A stretch of 64,000 nt of DNA from Desulfocurvibacter africanus subsp. africanus DSM 2603 (GTDB lineage Bacteria > Desulfobacterota > Desulfovibrionia > Desulfovibrionales > Desulfovibrionaceae), in NCBI RefSeq assembly GCF_000422545.1, contig NZ_AULZ01000013.1, forward strand, positions 62,001-126,000, given 5' to 3'. Every line of letters starts with the position of its first letter. The first letter of the stretch is position 1. The position numbers and the translations under genes were made by a program. The notes beneath the pieces are model-generated. The model was given only the letters and a program-made list of their open reading frames with translations. It searched no databases and was not told where the DNA came from. Shown here in pieces: positions 34,445 through 44,131 of the stretch.

Positions 34445-35251
34445 CTATTCCGCCCCGATTTTCTTTTCCGCGAAGGCCAGCATCTTTTTAGCCTCGTCAA
34501 AGCCCTCATTGATGGCCAGGGCCTTCTCCGCATATTCCTTGACCTTGGACCAACGCCTCCAGTCGGCGTACATGCGGCCGATGTTGAAAAGCAGGTATTC
34601 GTCCTGGTCCGTGAATTCCAAGGCGCGCATGTAGTACTTCTCGGCCGTGAGAAAATCCCTCATCTTGCGCAGGACGATGCCGATGCGGTTGTAGAGGTAG
34701 ATGGCCTCGGGGTCCTGCTGCAGGGCTTCCTCTAGGTACGCGAAGGCCTCGGGATAGCACTCGGCGCGCAGGAAGCGATCGGCTATGTCGGCGCGCAGGG
34801 AGATGTCCGAGGCGAAATCGGCCACGAGGCGGTCGGCCGTTGACTTGGCCAGGCTTGCCTCGCCGCGGTCGAGCATGCCCTGGACCTTGAGCAGGATTTC
34901 CTGTTTGCGCTTGTCGCGGTCGGCGATGATCTCCTTGACCTTGCCCGTGGTCTCGGAGGTGAGCACATTGAGGATATCGCGCAGGGTGTTCAGGAGATCC
35001 TTTTCGCGCCCGGGCTCATAGCTGATGACCAGCGGGTAGACCTTCTTCAGCTCCTGGTCGATGCTGAGCTGATAGACGGCGCCCTCGATAAGCCTGGAGA
35101 ATTCTTCCCGCTCGGCTTTCATGAGCGGGTTGCGCATGAGAATGCTGATGCCCTCGTAAAGGCTGTTCACGGCAGGCACGAGCTTGCGCTGCTTGACATT
35201 GGGCGTAACGGCGGCGACGAACGCGCGCGCTTTGGTCAGTTCGTTGGACAT
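34445..35251 (-). CDS. TPR-repeat protein
   Basis: The 268-residue protein lacks a signal peptide. The C-terminal third contains tetratricopeptide-like helix pairs: YPEAFAYLEEALQQDPEAIYLYNRIGIVL, FLTAEKYYMRALEFTDQDEYLLFNIGRMY and WSKVKEYAEKALAINEGFDEAKKML. The N-terminal part is helical and unfamiliar. TPR domains hold protein complexes together; the partner is unknown. It sits between carA and the neuB-like gene in the same direction, 30 bases from carA. AAGGAA precedes the ATG. Confidence 0.75.
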   Translation of the reverse strand: MSNELTKARAFVAAVTPNVKQRKLVPAVNSLYEGISILMRNPLMKAEREEFSRLIEGAVYQLSIDQELKKVYPLVISYEPGREKDLLNTLRDILNVLTSETTGKVKEIIADRDKRKQEILLKVQGMLDRGEASLAKSTADRLVADFASDISLRADIADRFLRAECYPEAFAYLEEALQQDPEAIYLYNRIGIVLRKMRDFLTAEKYYMRALEFTDQDEYLLFNIGRMYADWRRWSKVKEYAEKALAINEGFDEAKKMLAFAEKKIGAE

Positions 35252-35281
35252 GGGCGTTCCTTGGTTTTTATCTTTCGCCCG

Positions 35282-36409
35282 CTACTTCCCCGTGGAGCTT
35301 CGGATCATGTCCCGGAACCTGGAGAAGAAATACCTGCTGTCGTGCGGACCGGGTCCGGCTTCAGGGTGGTGCTGGATGGCCAGGATGGGCTTGTGCTTGT
35401 GCTGGAAGCCTTCCAGGGTCCCGTCGTTCAAGTTCACGTGGGTTGTTTCAAGGAAATCCAAGCTGCTAACGTCCACGCAAAAACCGTGATTCTGCGAGGA
35501 TATCTCTATCCTGCCCGTGGTCAGGTCCTTGACGGGATGGTTCAGGCCGTGGTGACCGAACTTGAGCTTGAAGGTCCTGCCGCCCATGGCCAGGCCCAGA
35601 AGCTGGTGACCAAGACAGATGCCGGCCACTGGATAGCGCTCGGACAAGATGCGCAGGTTTCCCACCACGTCGGGCAGGGCTGCCGGATCGCCGGGGCCGT
35701 TGGAGTAGAACAGGGCGTCGGGGGCCAGGGCGTCCACCTGCTCAGCGGTGAAGGACGCGGGCACCACGAGCAGATCCAGACCCTGGGCCGCGAGCAGGCG
35801 CAGGATGTTCCACTTGATGCCGAAGTCGAAAGCCACCACGCGTGGTCCGGTTCCGGGCCAATCGTAATGGCCATTCGTAAGCGTCACGGGCTTGGGTTCC
35901 GTGCCGGTCCAAACGTAGGGCCCCTTGGGCGTGACCTTGTCGGCCAGGTTCAGGCCTTCCATGCTAGGCAGCTCGCGGGCGCGGGCCGACAAGCGGGCCG
36001 GGTCGCTCTCCTCCGTGGAAATGATGCCCCGCTGCGCTCCATGGATGCGCAGGTGTCTGGTCAACGCGCGGGTATCGATGCCCTCGATGCCCATGACTCG
36101 GTGGCGCTTGAGGTAGCCGGGCAGAGATTCCTTGGCCCGCCAGTTGGAGGGCGTCGGGCAGCACTCCTTGACGATGAAGGCTTCCACTTGCACTCGATCG
36201 GACTCCACGTCCTCCAGATTGACTCCGTAGTTGCCGATGTGCGGGTAGGTCATGCAGACCATCTGGCCCACATAGGAGGGATCGGTGAGTACCTCCTGGT
36301 AGCCGGTCATGCCGGTGTTGAAGATGACCTCGCCGCTCGTTTCGCCGGCTCCGGTGAAAGAACGGCCCTCGAACCAGGTGCCGTCCTCAAGCGCAAGAAG
36401 GGCTCGCAT
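35282..36409 (-). CDS. carA: Carbamoyl-phosphate synthase small subunit
   Basis: CarA (375 residues) releases ammonia from glutamine for CarB to make carbamoyl phosphate for pyrimidines and arginine. N-terminal domain: [35 protein letters not shown]. The glutaminase domain has [15 protein letters not shown] with the nucleophile cysteine and [14 protein letters not shown] with the His-Glu dyad. The start overlaps kdsB by 23 bases, so translation is coupled to envelope genes. carB is 24 kb away at 60460, an unusual separation, so the two subunits rely on separate transcripts. Confidence 0.95.
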   Translation of the reverse strand: MRALLALEDGTWFEGRSFTGAGETSGEVIFNTGMTGYQEVLTDPSYVGQMVCMTYPHIGNYGVNLEDVESDRVQVEAFIVKECCPTPSNWRAKESLPGYLKRHRVMGIEGIDTRALTRHLRIHGAQRGIISTEESDPARLSARARELPSMEGLNLADKVTPKGPYVWTGTEPKPVTLTNGHYDWPGTGPRVVAFDFGIKWNILRLLAAQGLDLLVVPASFTAEQVDALAPDALFYSNGPGDPAALPDVVGNLRILSERYPVAGICLGHQLLGLAMGGRTFKLKFGHHGLNHPVKDLTTGRIEISSQNHGFCVDVSSLDFLETTHVNLNDGTLEGFQHKHKPILAIQHHPEAGPGPHDSRYFFSRFRDMIRSSTGK

Positions 36410-37163
36410 CGGTTTTCTCCGTGAGTATGCGCTCGGCGTGCTGGATGTCCTCGGGACTGTCCACGCCGCAGCTGTCGAATGTGGTAAGCACTACGCGGAT
36501 GGGGATGCCGGCTTCGAGCAGGCGCAGCTGCTCCAGCTTTTCCCGGCACTCCAGCGGGCTTGGCCCGAGTTCCGCGAAACGCCTGAGTGTCTCCATACGG
36601 AAGGCATACAGTCCAATATGTCCGAAATACGTGGCCTGCGCGTTGTCCCGCGGGAACGGTATGGTCGCGCGGGAGAAGTAAAGCGCGCGGCCGTCCTTGG
36701 CAATGGCCACCTTGACCTGATTGGGGCTGGCGGCCCGTTCGGCGGAAATTTCCTTGGCCAGCGTGGTCACTCGCACGGTTTCGTCGGCAAAGGGCGCCAC
36801 CAGGGCCGATAGCATGGCAGGCTCCAGGGCCGGCTCGTCGCCCTGAATGTTCACCACCACGGCTTCGTCGGGTACTCCCAGAATGGTCGCGGCCTCCAGG
36901 ACTCGATCCGTGCCGCTTTCATGGCTGCCCGAGGTCATGACCGCCGGGATGTCCAGTTCCGCGCAGGCCTGGGCGATGCGTTCGTCGTCCGTAGCCAGCA
37001 CGACCCGCGTCAACTCGGGGCAAAGTCTGGCGCGCGTATGGACGTGCCAGAGCATGGGACGTCCGAGTATAGGCGCAAGCGGCTTGCCGGGAAAACGCGA
37101 CGATGCGTAGCGCGCTGGTATGATGCCGTAGCATGGAGGTAGTTTCATAACGTGCAAACCCAT
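36387..37163 (-). CDS. kdsB: 3-deoxy-manno-octulosonate cytidylyltransferase (CMP-Kdo synthetase)
   Basis: KdsB (258 residues) activates Kdo with CTP for lipopolysaccharide inner core synthesis. The signature [20 protein letters not shown] binds [45 protein letters not shown] and [13 protein letters not shown] follow the usual order. Two starts are possible, 37163 and an ATG five codons later (37148) that better fits the family N-terminus; neither has a strong ribosome site. waaA, the next enzyme in the pathway, lies directly upstream, six bases away. Confidence 0.93.
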   Translation of the reverse strand: MGLHVMKLPPCYGIIPARYASSRFPGKPLAPILGRPMLWHVHTRARLCPELTRVVLATDDERIAQACAELDIPAVMTSGSHESGTDRVLEAATILGVPDEAVVVNIQGDEPALEPAMLSALVAPFADETVRVTTLAKEISAERAASPNQVKVAIAKDGRALYFSRATIPFPRDNAQATYFGHIGLYAFRMETLRRFAELGPSPLECREKLEQLRLLEAGIPIRVVLTTFDSCGVDSPEDIQHAERILTEKTDASPSCA

Positions 37164-37168
37164 GCCTT

Positions 37169-38434
37169 TTAGTCTGTATTGAGATACTTCGCAATACGCC
37201 CGGCCGCGAATTTCGCGCCGCCCCGGCGAGTGGATACGTACTCCTCAACCTGGGCGCGCAACAAATCCCTGGGTCTCGGTTTGTTGAGATCGGCTACCAA
37301 TACACCGGCAACTTCTTCCGGAGTACGGGCCACCCGGACCAAGCCTTGGTCCATGAGGCCGGTCCCGACCCAGGCGAAATTGTCCCAGTGGGGGCCGATG
37401 ACCGGAGCCACGCCCGCGGCCAGGGGCTCCAGGAAGTTCTGGCCGCCCAGAGGCACGAGGCTCCCGCCCACGAAGGCGGCGCGGGCCAGGTGATACGCCG
37501 CGTCGAGTTCTCCGAAGGCGTCCCAGAGAATGACCGTGCCCGGAGAGGCCGGCCCGCTCATGGAGCCGCGCGTCGTCCAGCGGATGCGCATGCGCGTCAG
37601 GCGTTCCTGCCAAGTCGTGATGCGCTCCATATGCCTGGGAAACAACCCCACGATCGTGCCCGGACGCGCGCGCAGCAAACCGGCGATGACGCGCTCCACC
37701 AAAGGCTCCTCCTCAGTGCGCACGGAGCCGAGCACCACGAAGGGCGCGCCGGCGCGCAGAATGGTCGCCAGGGGATTGCGGGCATAGGGCAGTTCCTGGC
37801 CAAGGCGCACGCGGTCGAACTTCATGTTGGGCATGACGGAGACGCGCTCGCGGCCGAAGAGCAGGCCGAGGCGCATGGCGTCGGTCTTGGAGATAGCCAG
37901 CGCTTCGCGCGGGCCCATGGCGCGCATGAATCCCTGGGCCGCCAGATAGCCTGCCAGGCTGCGCGGCCGCATGCGGCCGTTAACCAGCACCACCGGCACG
38001 CCCCGCTTTCGGCATGACGTGAGCAGTCCTGGCCACAACTCGGATTCAAGGAGCACCACTACCTTGGGCCGTACCTGGAACAGCGCCCGGGCCATGGTTC
38101 CGGGTTTGTCGAACGGGCAAAAGGCCGTGTAAAGCCTGCGACCCTGTTCGTCTCCATTCAATTCGGCAGCGGCTTGCTCCAGGATAGTCAAGCCCTGGGC
38201 CGTGTTGGTCGTGGCCAGGGCCGTGAACCGGGGAACCTCGTCCGCCAGTGCGCGCAGCAGCTCCGCGGCCAGGTAGGCCTCGCCGCCGGAGGCGGCCTGG
38301 ATCCATAATCCGGCCTCGGGCAGGGGCTCCTGCAAGGTACGCTGTTCGTAGCCCTGACTCAGCCGCTTGTGGCGGCGCAGCAGGGGCATGGCCATGGTCC
38401 AGCCCAGGCCGTAGATGGCGCGAGCAATGCTCAT
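37169..38434 (-). CDS. waaA: 3-deoxy-D-manno-octulosonic acid (Kdo) transferase
   Basis: WaaA/KdtA (421 residues) transfers Kdo from CMP-Kdo to lipid IVA on the inner membrane. An N-terminal hydrophobic patch ([18 protein letters not shown]) anchors it, then the acceptor domain has [20 protein letters not shown] with the catalytic glutamate. [22 protein letters not shown] and the C-terminal [22 protein letters not shown] (CMP-Kdo site) complete the family pattern. The ATG at 38434 has GAAGGA nine bases upstream, favouring it over an ATG six codons earlier. Confidence 0.92.
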   Translation of the reverse strand: MSIARAIYGLGWTMAMPLLRRHKRLSQGYEQRTLQEPLPEAGLWIQAASGGEAYLAAELLRALADEVPRFTALATTNTAQGLTILEQAAAELNGDEQGRRLYTAFCPFDKPGTMARALFQVRPKVVVLLESELWPGLLTSCRKRGVPVVLVNGRMRPRSLAGYLAAQGFMRAMGPREALAISKTDAMRLGLLFGRERVSVMPNMKFDRVRLGQELPYARNPLATILRAGAPFVVLGSVRTEEEPLVERVIAGLLRARPGTIVGLFPRHMERITTWQERLTRMRIRWTTRGSMSGPASPGTVILWDAFGELDAAYHLARAAFVGGSLVPLGGQNFLEPLAAGVAPVIGPHWDNFAWVGTGLMDQGLVRVARTPEEVAGVLVADLNKPRPRDLLRAQVEEYVSTRRGGAKFAAGRIAKYLNTD

Positions 38435-38509
38435 GGCCAAAGGTCCTTCCATGTGCTCTCCACTCGGATCCGTCAGTTGGACCGGTCGGCTGTCAGAAAA
38501 TTGTGCAGG

Positions 38510-39430
38510 CTAGATCTCGAACTTGCGGCCATGGGCCTCCAGCCCCAGATCCATGAGCCGCTTGATGAGCGCATCGAAGTCCAGCCCGGCCTCGTGTGCG
38601 GCCTGGGGCACGAGGCTCGTGGGAGTCATGCCCGGCAGGGTGTTCACTTCGAGGATATAGGGCTCATCGCCTTCGAGCATGAAGTCCGAGCGGCTATACC
38701 CGCGCAGCTCCATGGCTTTGTGCGCGCGCATGGACAGCTCCTGCACGCGGCGGGCGGTCCGCTCCGGGATGGGAGCGGGACAGATCTCCTTGGCGCCGCC
38801 CTGCGTGTACTTGCAGCGGTAGTCGAAAAAGGCGCAGCCGGCAGGCTGGATAAGAATGAGCGGCAACGCTTTCTCGCCCAGGATGGCGCTGGTGACTTCC
38901 TGGCCGTTCACGCCCTCTTCCAGCAGGACCGTTTCTCCTCGGCAAAAAATGCGCTCAATGGCCGGGGTCAGCTCCTCGGCATTATCCGCGCGGCACAGGT
39001 CCAGACTCGATCCGCCCATGTTCGGCTTGACGAACAGCGGGAAGCGCAGCTTCGTGCTCCAGCCCGCCTGGGGCCTGCGAGGCAGGTATTCCCAGCGCGG
39101 CGTGGGAATGCCGGCGCGGGCGAAAACCTGCTTGGCGCAGGCCTTGTTCAAGGCCAGGAAGGAAGCCTTGGGGCCCGAGCCCTGGTATGGGCAGTCCACC
39201 TGCTCCAGCATGGCCTGCACGAGCCCGTCTTCTCCGGGCGTGCCGTGCATGTTGATGAAGGCGAAGTCAGAGTCCGAGGCAAGCTCCAGGATGTCGTCGA
39301 AGCGTTCGGCGGGATCCAGGCGCGTGACCTTGCAGCCCAGCCGCAGCAGGGCTTCATGAATCTTTGCCGCGCCGGACAAAGAGACTTCACGCTCGTTGGA
39401 CCAGCCTCCCGCGATCAAAAGCACACGCAT
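38510..39430 (-). CDS. ddl: D-alanine--D-alanine ligase
   Basis: The 306-residue ATP-grasp enzyme joins two D-alanines for peptidoglycan. Motifs are GGWSNEREVSLSGA (phosphate loop, Glu for the first D-Ala), HGTPGEDGLVQAMLE, PLFVKPNMGGSSLDL, RSDFMLEGDEPYILEVNTLPGMTPTSLVPQAA with the metal-binding Glu and Asn. The size matches short DdlB-type enzymes. Its first 44 bases overlap the end of the upstream HD-domain gene. AAAGG precedes the ATG. Confidence 0.93.
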   Translation of the reverse strand: MRVLLIAGGWSNEREVSLSGAAKIHEALLRLGCKVTRLDPAERFDDILELASDSDFAFINMHGTPGEDGLVQAMLEQVDCPYQGSGPKASFLALNKACAKQVFARAGIPTPRWEYLPRRPQAGWSTKLRFPLFVKPNMGGSSLDLCRADNAEELTPAIERIFCRGETVLLEEGVNGQEVTSAILGEKALPLILIQPAGCAFFDYRCKYTQGGAKEICPAPIPERTARRVQELSMRAHKAMELRGYSRSDFMLEGDEPYILEVNTLPGMTPTSLVPQAAHEAGLDFDALIKRLMDLGLEAHGRKFEI

Positions 39431-39986
39431 TGAGATCGACCTTTAGGTATTCGTTAAGGCGTTGTTCCACTTCAATGGAATTTTCCATGGTCAGGAGAAT
39501 CTTATCCCTGATGTCCTCTGTCAGGCCGTATCTTTCGGCAATGTCCTGGAAGCGCTCGGTCACGGAGACGATGACGTCGTGGCGCACGCGCTTGTCGGCA
39601 TAGAGCACGGCCAGGGGCAGGAAGTAACGTTCCACGTCGGGCTCGAAGGGCCAGTGCACATGGTGGAGGACGCCGTGAGAAATGAGCGGATTGCCCGTAA
39701 GCTGCGAGGCCCAAGCAGCGCCGATCTGGCTGTGGTTGCCGCCGAAGGCGATCGTATAGGCCTTGCCCAGGTCGTGCAGCAGGGCCGAGGCGCGCACGGT
39801 CTGCACGCAGACCGCGGCCCCCAGCTCCCGGGCGCGCACGGTCAAGGCGGTGGCCACTTCCGCCACAATCTGGCTATGCCGGCGGATGTGCTCAGGCATG
39901 CCATGAATATCCCAGAAGCCGATGCACTCCGCGTCCGAGGGAGTGCGCCACTCGGGGCGGCAGCGGGAAGGAAAGGGCGAGGCCAT
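39387..39986 (-). CDS. HD-domain phosphohydrolase
   Basis: The 199-residue protein carries an HD metal-dependent phosphohydrolase domain. The ligands are spread as in the family: His in HIRRHSQIVAEVA, the HD pair in SALLHDLGKAYTI, a His in GNPLISHGVLHHVHWPF, and Asp in VLYADKRVRHD. Such proteins cleave phosphate from nucleotides, often second messengers; the substrate here is unknown. The ATG at 39986 follows CCGGAG. It overlaps ddl by 44 bases, placing it first in the envelope cluster. Confidence 0.85.
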   Translation of the reverse strand: MASPFPSRCRPEWRTPSDAECIGFWDIHGMPEHIRRHSQIVAEVATALTVRARELGAAVCVQTVRASALLHDLGKAYTIAFGGNHSQIGAAWASQLTGNPLISHGVLHHVHWPFEPDVERYFLPLAVLYADKRVRHDVIVSVTERFQDIAERYGLTEDIRDKILLTMENSIEVEQRLNEYLKVDLNACAFDRGRLVQRA

Positions 39987-40208
39987 GAAGGCTCCGGTGG
40001 TTCGTTTGCTGTAAAGGCGAGCCTGCGCTGTTGCCGCAAGCATGACATTAAGAATTAGCAGGGATGGGCGCGAAAGGCAAAGAGTGCGGTTGCTTTGGCA
40101 AGCCGGTCGCAAGCCCCTAAACTTCCCTGGCTTTCGGCCGATCAGACAAAAAGGCCGTTGAACGGTATTTCATCGGGCCGCATGCTATTACGAGGGCACG
40201 GGAGGAGT

Positions 40209-40700
40209 ATGGCCAAGCTTCTGCGCATGAGCGACTATGCCGGTTCCGCCGGTTCCGCCGGCTCGGGAATACAGGATGACGGCGAATGTGGAACTGCCGA
40301 AACTCCGGACATGGCGATGCGCTTGCGCATGAACGACATCCTGGGTCGGGACTACGGCCGGCTGGAGGATATGGTGTACGGCATACTGCGCATCCGGGAG
40401 ATCCTCGACCGTCATGTGGGGCCGAGCCCGGAATGGCAAAGGCTTCTTTTGGACCTCCTGCGCGAGTCGTGCCGAGCCAAGCGGCCCGGTCCGTTCAAAC
40501 GCTCGGGCCGCGCCGGACGAGGCGGCAGGGGCCTGGTCCAGTCCCTCAGCGCCGTGCGGCGCATCCAGCACTACATAGAAGGGCGCATCGAAGAGCGTAA
40601 TGCGCTGGAGCTCGGCTCGGCTGTTGTCATCCTCAAACTCATCGAGCATACTCCCGTCGCGCGCTCGCTACTGCGCGCACCCGCCTCCGAGAGCTCTTGA
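40209..40700 (+). CDS. Conserved protein of unknown function
   Basis: The product is 163 residues with no signal peptide or membrane segment. A short Gly/Ser/Ala repeat (YAGSAGSAGSGI) near the start comes from a nine-base repeat in DNA. A basic, Gly/Arg-rich stretch (AKRPGPFKRSGRAGRGGRG) in the middle could touch nucleic acid. The C-terminal third is helical. I cannot assign a family. GGAGG is three to four bases before the ATG, slightly close. It is transcribed with yajQ 69 bases downstream. Confidence 0.6.
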   Translation: MAKLLRMSDYAGSAGSAGSGIQDDGECGTAETPDMAMRLRMNDILGRDYGRLEDMVYGILRIREILDRHVGPSPEWQRLLLDLLRESCRAKRPGPFKRSGRAGRGGRGLVQSLSAVRRIQHYIEGRIEERNALELGSAVVILKLIEHTPVARSLLRAPASESS

Positions 40701-40769
40701 CCCCTGGCAAAATGCGCCGCCCTCTGATATGCACCTGCCTCCGGAACAACGAATTTTGGAGGTGCGGAC

Positions 40770-41261
40770 ATGCCTTCGTTCGATATCGTCAGCCAAGTGG
40801 ATCAGCAGGAATTAGATAATGCCGTGAACAACGTGCGCAAGGAAGTCGAGACCCGTTACGATTTCCGCAACGTGACCACGGTCATTGATCTGAACAAAAA
40901 AGACAAGAAGATCAGCGTGCTTACAGGCGACGAGATGAAGATCAAGGCGCTCAAGGAAATGCTCGCGGCCAACTGCGCCAAGCGCAAGGTGGATCCTAAG
41001 TTCCTGGAGTGGGGCAAGGTCGAGCCCACATCCAAGGGACAGGTCAAGGCCGAGGTCAAGATCGTTGAAGGCATTTCCAAGGACATGGCCAAGAAGATCG
41101 TCAAGCTGATCAAGGACAAGGGCCTCAAGGTGCAGCCGTCCATCCAGGATGAGCAGGTGCGTGTCACGGGCAAGAAGATCGACGATCTGCAGGAGGTCAT
41201 CCAGATGCTCAAGACGACCGATCTGGATCTGCCCCTGCAGTACGTGAACATGAAGAGCTAG
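40770..41261 (+). CDS. yajQ: YajQ-family nucleotide-binding protein
   Basis: The 163-residue protein is a full YajQ homologue with the start [20 protein letters not shown] and the [10 protein letters not shown] and [19 protein letters not shown] stretches. The family has two linked RRM-like folds. Xanthomonas and Pseudomonas relatives bind cyclic di-GMP and influence transcription; others were reported to bind ATP/GTP or tRNA. GGAGG is seven bases before the ATG. The role here is not shown by the context. Confidence 0.93.
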   Translation: MPSFDIVSQVDQQELDNAVNNVRKEVETRYDFRNVTTVIDLNKKDKKISVLTGDEMKIKALKEMLAANCAKRKVDPKFLEWGKVEPTSKGQVKAEVKIVEGISKDMAKKIVKLIKDKGLKVQPSIQDEQVRVTGKKIDDLQEVIQMLKTTDLDLPLQYVNMKS

Positions 41262-41461
41262 CCGCCAGGGCTTCCCAGGAAAGTGGCATAGCCGCCCTCC
41301 GGTTCATCTCCAGTTTGCCGCCAAGACGTGGCATTGCCATGCCTTGGTTCCGGTCCATGACGGCTATTTGCATTGACGTGACCGCGTGCTCTGCTTACTT
41401 CATTGGGGCCGGATATACATTTCATTTCAGCGCGCCACCATCAGGCGGAGGAGATCACGTC

Positions 41462-41689
41462 ATGTGTCTTGCCGTGCCAATGGAGATCGAGGCCATCAAC
41501 GAGAGTGTAGCCGACGTGCGCGTCGGTGAGGTGCGCCATCAGGTGCGCCTGGACATCATCGACGAGCAGCCCCAGGTAGGCGATTTCGTCATCGTCCATG
41601 CCGGTTTCGCCCTGCGTCGTATCGACCGCGAGGAGGGCTTGGCCACACTCAAGCTGTTCCAGGAAGGGCTGAACCTTGAACTTTCTTGA
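41462..41689 (+). CDS. hypC: Hydrogenase maturation chaperone HypC
   Basis: HypC (75 residues) carries the iron-cyanide/CO unit with HypD and delivers it to the hydrogenase large-subunit precursor. The diagnostic N-terminus MCLAVPMEIE has the essential Cys2 exposed after removal of Met. The rest forms the small OB-like barrel (VGDFVIVHAGFALRRID). GGAGGAG precedes the ATG. It overlaps hypD by 14 bases. Confidence 0.94.
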   Translation: MCLAVPMEIEAINESVADVRVGEVRHQVRLDIIDEQPQVGDFVIVHAGFALRRIDREEGLATLKLFQEGLNLELS

Positions 41690-42764
41690 TAAATTCCGCG
41701 ATCCCGAGCTGTGCCGGAGGCTGCTGGATCTTATCCACAAAGAGTCCAAGGGCGTGCGCTTCATGGAAGTCTGCGGCACCCACACCGTATCTATCTTCCA
41801 GAGCGGTATCCATACTCTGCTGCCCGACAACGTGGTGCACCTGACAGGGCCGGGCTGCCCGGTCTGCGTGACTCACGACCGCGAGGTGGCGGCTTACCTG
41901 GAACTGGCCGCCCGTCCCGGCGTGACCATAGCCACCTTCGGCGATCTCATGAAAGTGCCGGGTCCCAAAGGCCGCAATCTGAAGACGGCCCAGGCCGACG
42001 GCGCCGACGTGCGCGTGGTCTACTCGCCCTTCGATTCCCTGGAACTGGCCCGCAAGCTCCCGGACCGGCAGGTGGTCTTCCTGGGTATCGGTTTCGAGAC
42101 CACGGCTCCTGCCGTGGCGGCCACGCTCAAGGCCGCCCGCGAGCAAAAACTCGCCAATTTCAAGGTCCTGCCCTTCCACAAGCTCGTTCCTCCCGCCTTG
42201 CGCGGTCTGCTGAGTGACCCGGAAATGCGCATCGAGGGCTTCATCCTGCCCGGACACGTTTCGGCGGTCATCGGCCTCGACCCCTACAAGTTCTTGGGTG
42301 ACGATTGCGGCCTGCCCGCGGCCATCACGGGTTTCGAGCCCCTGGATCTGCTTCAGGCCCTGTTGTTCCTGGTGCGTCAAAAGAACACCGGCGGCCACGA
42401 AGTGGTCAACCAGTACCGCCGCGTGGTTGCCGACGCCGGCAATCCCAAGGCCATGCAGGTCATGTACGAGGTCTTCGAACCGGCCGATGCCCTATGGCGT
42501 GGCATCGGGACCATTCCGGGCAGCGGCTTGGCTATTCGCGAGGAATACGCCGAGCACGACGCCTTCCGCGCCCTGGACCTCACCTTGCCCGAAGTGCCAC
42601 CCCTGCCGGGCTGCCGTTGCGGCGAAGTGCTCAAGGGCAAGATGCGGCCCGATCAGTGCCCTCTGTTCAAGAAGGCCTGCACCCCGGCCACGCCCGTGGG
42701 GCCGTGCATGGTCTCCACCGAGGGCAGTTGCGCGGCGTATTTCAAGTACCAGCTCGATGCGTAG
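41676..42764 (+). CDS. hypD: Hydrogenase maturation protein HypD
   Basis: HypD (362 residues) is an iron-sulfur scaffold that, with HypC and HypE, assembles the Fe(CN)2CO group. Motifs are MEVCGTHTVSIFQSGI, GPGCPVCVT, GIGFETTAPAVA and the C-terminal cysteine cluster CRCGEVLKG, CPLFKKACTP, GPCMVSTEGSCAAY that holds the [4Fe-4S] cluster. The start appears to be TTG at 41676 inside hypC, with AGGAAGGG seven bases ahead; no ATG fits the family N-terminus. A multi-hairpin repeat separates it from hypE. Confidence 0.94.
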   Translation: MNFLDKFRDPELCRRLLDLIHKESKGVRFMEVCGTHTVSIFQSGIHTLLPDNVVHLTGPGCPVCVTHDREVAAYLELAARPGVTIATFGDLMKVPGPKGRNLKTAQADGADVRVVYSPFDSLELARKLPDRQVVFLGIGFETTAPAVAATLKAAREQKLANFKVLPFHKLVPPALRGLLSDPEMRIEGFILPGHVSAVIGLDPYKFLGDDCGLPAAITGFEPLDLLQALLFLVRQKNTGGHEVVNQYRRVVADAGNPKAMQVMYEVFEPADALWRGIGTIPGSGLAIREEYAEHDAFRALDLTLPEVPPLPGCRCGEVLKGKMRPDQCPLFKKACTPATPVGPCMVSTEGSCAAYFKYQLDA

Positions 42765-42787
42765 CCGTCGGCTTGTCAGGAATTAAG

Positions 42788-43017
42788 ATGCCTCCGGCGG
42801 CTGGGGGAGTAACGACTCCCCCAGACCCCCCGCATTGTGTGAGCGAACTCTCCGCCGAAGCGGCGGAGAGTTCGCTCACACACGGGGAGGGACAAGCTCG
42901 CCATGCTTAGGCCGAATATGCCCCGAGCCGGCCGGTTCCTCCGGCCGGCTCGAATACGGGGTCCAGGGGGCCATGCTCCCTGGTGGGTGGGGTCTGGGGA
43001 GGGCAAAGCCCTCCCCA
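42788..43017. repeat. Multi-hairpin repeat, full copy B
   Basis: Same module order as the copy at 19535. The first hairpin is identical (CTGGGGGAGT and its complement). The second has a different stem (TGTGAGCGAACTCTCC), the third is short (GAGCCGGCCGGTTCCTCC) but keeps the TTCCTCC loop, and the CCAGGGGG and GAGGGC hairpins follow. It is inserted between hypD and hypE in the hyp operon and probably affects downstream expression. Confidence 0.8.
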
Positions 43018-43051
43018 GGTTCGTTAACGCCGGACCAGACCAGGGTGACAC

Positions 43052-44059
43052 ATGAACGACGCCAAGGTTCTTCTTGATTATGGCAGCGGCGGCCGGGCTT
43101 CGCACCGGCTCATAGGCGAACTGCTCCTGAGTCACTTCCGGAGTCCGGAACTGGCCCGGCTCAACGACGCGGCCGTGCTGGACCTGCGCGGCCCCGTGGC
43201 CGTGAGCACGGACAGCTTTACTGTGGATCCCATCTTCTTTCCTGGCGGCGATATCGGCTCTCTGGCCGTGCATGGCACAGTCAACGACGTGGCCATGCTC
43301 GGCGCACGGCCGCTTTATCTGACCTGCGCGCTCATCCTGGAAGAGGGCCTGCCCATGGCCGACCTGGAGCGCATCGTGGCCTCCCTGGGCCAGGCTGCAG
43401 ATGCGGCTGGCGTGGCCGTGGTCACGGGTGATACCAAGGTCATGCCGCGCGGTCAGGCCGACAAGATTTTTATCAATACCACAGGCATAGGCCAGATCAT
43501 GGTCGAAACTCCGCCCTCTGGCGATCGCGCCCGTCCCGGCGATGCGATCCTGGTCAGCGGCAGCATGGGCGACCACGGGTTGACCATCCTGTCCCAGCGC
43601 GAGGGGCTGGCCTTCGATGCGCCGGTGGAGAGCGACTCGGCTTGTCTGAGCCATCTTATCCTCAAGCTTCTTGAGGCCCTGCCCGACATTCACGTGCTGC
43701 GCGACCCAACGCGCGGAGGCTTGGCCACGACGCTCAACGAGATCGCCGGTCAATCGCGCGCGGGTTGCCTCATCGAGGAATCCAGCCTGCCCGTGAAACA
43801 GGCCGTGAAGGCCGGGTGCTCTTTCCTGGGCTTGGACCCGCTCTACCTGGCCAATGAGGGCAAGTTCATCTGCATCCTGCCCGAAGCCCAGGCCGATGCC
43901 GCGCTGTCCATCCTGCGCGCCGACCCGCTGGGCAAGGATGCCGCGCGCATCGGCACGGTCACGGCCGAGAATCCCGGCAAGGTCGTCATGCGCACGCCTC
44001 TTGGCGGCCACCGGATGCTGTCCATGCTGGAAGGCGAGCAATTGCCCAGGATCTGCTGA
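43052..44059 (+). CDS. hypE: Hydrogenase maturation protein HypE
   Basis: HypE (335 residues) dehydrates the carbamoyl group received from HypF to a thiocyanate on its C-terminal cysteine. The tail PRIC is intact. It belongs to the PurM-like ATP-binding family, with DYGSGGRASHRLIGELL, STDSFTVDPIFFPGGDIGSLAVHGTVND and PTRGGLATTLNEIA. The ATG at 43052 follows AGGGTG. It is separated from hypD by a repeat element but must share the promoter of hypC or have its own within that element. Confidence 0.95.
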   Translation: MNDAKVLLDYGSGGRASHRLIGELLLSHFRSPELARLNDAAVLDLRGPVAVSTDSFTVDPIFFPGGDIGSLAVHGTVNDVAMLGARPLYLTCALILEEGLPMADLERIVASLGQAADAAGVAVVTGDTKVMPRGQADKIFINTTGIGQIMVETPPSGDRARPGDAILVSGSMGDHGLTILSQREGLAFDAPVESDSACLSHLILKLLEALPDIHVLRDPTRGGLATTLNEIAGQSRAGCLIEESSLPVKQAVKAGCSFLGLDPLYLANEGKFICILPEAQADAALSILRADPLGKDAARIGTVTAENPGKVVMRTPLGGHRMLSMLEGEQLPRIC

Positions 44060-44079
44060 CCTGGCATTGCATGAAAGAA

Positions 44080-44112
44080 AAGGCCCCGCCGGATCGACTC
44101 CGGCGGGGCCTT
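44080..44112. terminator. Bidirectional terminator between hypE and cheV
   Basis: A 13-bp perfect stem (AAGGCCCCGCCGG) around a six-base loop is flanked by AAAGAAA on the left and TTGAA on the right, between two convergent genes. Confidence 0.8.
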
Positions 44113-44131
44113 GAACGTTGTGTGCTTATCT

